64,000 nt of DNA, from positions 54,900-118,899 of the forward strand of contig NZ_RDFA01000009.1 in the NCBI RefSeq assembly GCF_004118325.1, written 5' to 3'. The notes under the pieces are model-generated. The model ran no database searches and was not told the DNA's origin. It saw only the letters and a program-made list of their open reading frames with translations. How positions within the stretch are numbered: position 1 is the first letter of the stretch; every line of letters starts with the position of its first letter. Source of the DNA: Halorientalis pallida (GTDB taxonomy: Archaea > Halobacteriota > Halobacteria > Halobacteriales > Haloarculaceae). Below are positions 62,879 through 64,000 of this stretch, piece after piece. The position numbers and the translations under genes were made by a program.

Positions 62879-63190
62879 ATGGCACGTGACCAAGATAAGC
62901 GTAACTTCGCGCTTCGAGAAACGAACGGAGACGAGTCCAGCGTCTTCTCCGGTGGCACACCCCGGCAGGCAGCACTGAAGGCAGCCCGGCGGCTCGATCC
63001 GGCGAGCAGTGAGTCCGCCGCCGATCGAACGGAGCTTCGGCTCCGCGAGAAGGGAACGCACAAGGTGCACATCTACGAGGGATGGGCCTGGGAGGAAGGC
63101 GCGCCGGACGACAAACCCGACTGGATGCCCGACGAGATCACCAAAGGCAACGTCGAGAAACAAGGTGTCGAACACCTCGAAGAGATCTGA
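62879..63190 (+). CDS. mc1: Non-histone chromosomal protein MC1
   Basis: 103 residues. The family core runs KRNFALRETNGDESSVFSGG, TPRQAALKAARRLDPASSES, then TELRLREKGTHKVHIYEGWA and ending KQGVEHLEEI. MC1 is a monomeric DNA-bending protein that compacts chromosomes in Halobacteria and methanogens. The length is slightly above the 93-residue methanogen form because of an acidic insertion. The ATG at 62879 follows a Shine-Dalgarno-like ggagagg, suggesting strong translation. It is the last gene before the rRNA promoter region. Confidence 0.94.
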   Translation: MARDQDKRNFALRETNGDESSVFSGGTPRQAALKAARRLDPASSESAADRTELRLREKGTHKVHIYEGWAWEEGAPDDKPDWMPDEITKGNVEKQGVEHLEEI

Positions 63191-63479
63191 GTACGCGGCT
63201 TCGACGGGAGGTTTCTTTGATGATCGCTTCTCGCACACGCACACGGGCACGTACCCACAAACATAACACCGTCTCGCTGCAACCCTCGACTGCGTGGAAA
63301 CACCCGGCCAGACCGAACGCACCACGCGCGGGATGACCGGCCGGCCTCCGCCCACGCGATAGTTCCTGCCGCGTCGGTCACCACAATCTACTAGAATCCA
63401 TACACATACGAAAACCGTCAGTCGGTCGAGCGCGCGCGAGCAATTCCCATGGAATCGCCTGCCGTATCGGCTCCGGTTC
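63191..63479. other. Gene-free region between MC1 and the rRNA promoters
   Basis: I see no credible gene here. A T-rich ggtttctttgatg just after the MC1 stop may terminate its transcript. The rest is a mixture of CA-rich sequence (cacacgcacacgggc) and G+C-rich blocks, with an A+T-rich patch near 63390-63410 that could hold a further weak promoter. Confidence 0.5.
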
Positions 63480-63506
63480 GACGGGCTTAAGTAAATCACC
63501 CCCATC
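63480..63506 (+). promoter_or_regulatory. rRNA promoter P1
   Basis: First of four tandem elements sharing the pattern CGA-NN-CCCTTAAGT (here tcgacgggcttaagt). TATA at about 63486-63494. Imperfect arms GACGGG (63480-63485) and CCCATC (63501-63506) flank it. Tandem promoters of this type are known for haloarchaeal rRNA operons. Confidence 0.65.
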
Positions 63507-63563
63507 GGAAGAAATACGAAGGCGGGGCGGTGGGACGGACCCCACTGCCCGGCGGTCTGCATC

Positions 63564-63590
63564 GATCCCCTTAAGTCTACGAGGGGGATC
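63564..63590 (+). promoter_or_regulatory. rRNA promoter P2
   Basis: tcgatccccttaagt, with TATA at about 63569-63576, 84 nt from P1. Perfect 7-bp arms GATCCCC (63564-63570) and GGGGATC (63584-63590) enclose it. Confidence 0.7.
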
Positions 63591-63644
63591 TTCGCAAACA
63601 CACACGGCCTTCCCGGATGCGGATTCCGGGCGAGCCTGATCCGA

Positions 63645-63666
63645 TGCCCTTAAGTGGAACAGGGCA
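63645..63666 (+). promoter_or_regulatory. rRNA promoter P3
   Basis: ccgatgcccttaagt, with TATA at about 63648-63655, 79 nt from P2. Perfect 6-bp arms TGCCCT (63645-63650) and AGGGCA (63661-63666) enclose it. Confidence 0.7.
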
Positions 63667-63733
63667 CTCGGAAGGAATGCAGACACGGCCGGTCCGGGGC
63701 CGACATCGCCCGGCAGCGGTCCGAACGAATATC

Positions 63734-63752
63734 GACACCCTTATACGGTGTC
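63734..63752 (+). promoter_or_regulatory. rRNA promoter P4
   Basis: tcgacacccttatac, with TATA at about 63739-63746, 91 nt from P3. Perfect 6-bp arms GACACC (63734-63739) and GGTGTC (63747-63752) enclose it. It is the last of the series, about 210 nt before the 16S gene. Confidence 0.7.
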
Positions 63753-63892
63753 CTGATGTACAGTTAGGTCCGCAATGAATGAGGATTCCACCCCTGCGGT
63801 CCGCCGTATAGATGGGATCTGATGTTAGCCCTGGCAGTTCGGTGACACTCGGTCGGTCCGTGTGTCGTCGAACGTGTTATACCTTCGATAGT

Positions 63893-63944
63893 CACACTCT
63901 TTCGAGAGTGTGTCCCGCCTATCCCTCCTGGCTTCGGCCAGGAG
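63893..63944 (+). other. Two TTCG hairpins in the pre-16S leader
   Basis: CACACTCT ttcg AGAGTGTG (63893-63912) and CTCCTGGC ttcg GCCAGGAG (63925-63944) are perfect 8-bp stems capped by stable UUCG tetraloops. The second ends two bases before the 16S 5' end. They probably guide processing or assembly of the precursor. Confidence 0.75.
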
Positions 63945-63946
63945 AC

Positions 63947-64000
63947 ATTCCGGTTGATCCTGCCGGAGGCCATTGCTATCGGAGTCCGATTTAGCCATGC
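63947..64000 (+). rRNA. rrs: 16S ribosomal RNA, 5' end
   Basis: From 63947 the sequence attccggttgatcctgccgg matches the universal archaeal 16S start and goes on with aggccattgctatcgg, typical of Halobacteria. Only the first 54 nt are in the window. The strand agrees with the four upstream promoters. Confidence 0.97.

Noticed and set aside
63868..63890. Fifth rRNA promoter (tcgaacgtgttatacc)
   Set aside because: It resembles the series but lies only about 65 nt before 16S within the probable processing stem, and lacks the CCCTTA core.

Overview
The window is chromosomal DNA of a halophilic archaeon (class Halobacteria). The evidence is a high G+C content, strongly acidic proteins, GTG starts, leaderless genes with a TATA box 25-30 nt before the start codon, and marker genes: TBP, eIF1A, RIO1 and Dim2 kinase/KH proteins, thermosome, tRNA-splicing endonuclease, MC1 chromosomal protein and an archaeal 16S rRNA start. 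Nearly all of it is core genome. I see no prophage, IS element or CRISPR array.

Layout. 1-6.4 kb: 5' end of tbp, a tRNA G10 methyltransferase, a zinc-ribbon peptide, a frameshifted KaiC-like ATPase coupled to a multi-PAS histidine kinase, and an RFC-small-subunit-like ATPase. 6.4-14.5 kb: two large surface proteins, RNase Z, a HIT protein, a DUF460 RNase-H-like protein and an alcohol dehydrogenase. 14.6-21.6 kb: eIF1A, RIO1, an F420-type oxidoreductase, Dim2, a nucleobase permease (frameshifted near its end), an RHH-like protein and a thermosome subunit. 21.8-30 kb: lipoprotein, alanine dehydrogenase, small proteins, a hemerythrin/AMP-binding fusion, leuS and a winged-helix regulator. 30-38.3 kb: Bat-type regulator, two Bcp peroxiredoxins around Hsp20 and a PAS chemotaxis transducer, pheA, and a duplicated Tat-lipoprotein pair. 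38.4-45.4 kb: a 2-oxoacid dehydrogenase set (lipA, E1alpha, E1beta, E2, then E3) with one opposing gene. 45.5-53.8 kb: PQQ-like propeller lipoprotein, Ski2/Hel308-type helicase, zinc-finger protein, endA, trpS. 53.8-57.4 kb: pheS-pheT. 57.6-61.2 kb: two paralogous 7TM histidine kinases, one broken by a nonsense codon. 61.3-64 kb: pyrD, an AbrB-like protein, MC1, and the promoter region and start of an rRNA operon.

Most interesting: trpS and pheST, two separate aminoacyl-tRNA synthetase units, are each preceded by a promoter-proximal 26-codon ORF rich in the cognate amino acid (WRWRW before trpS, FDFFF before pheS). In both, the leader stop codon lies in a 7-nt loop between GC-rich arms (CCGCC and GGCGG). 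This looks like a leader-peptide attenuation system in an archaeon, and it deserves testing. Other points: inverted arms of differing sequence around the tandem rRNA promoter TATA boxes, the hemerythrin/ANL fusion, and three disrupted genes (G-tract frameshift, Trp-to-TGA nonsense, lost permease stop).
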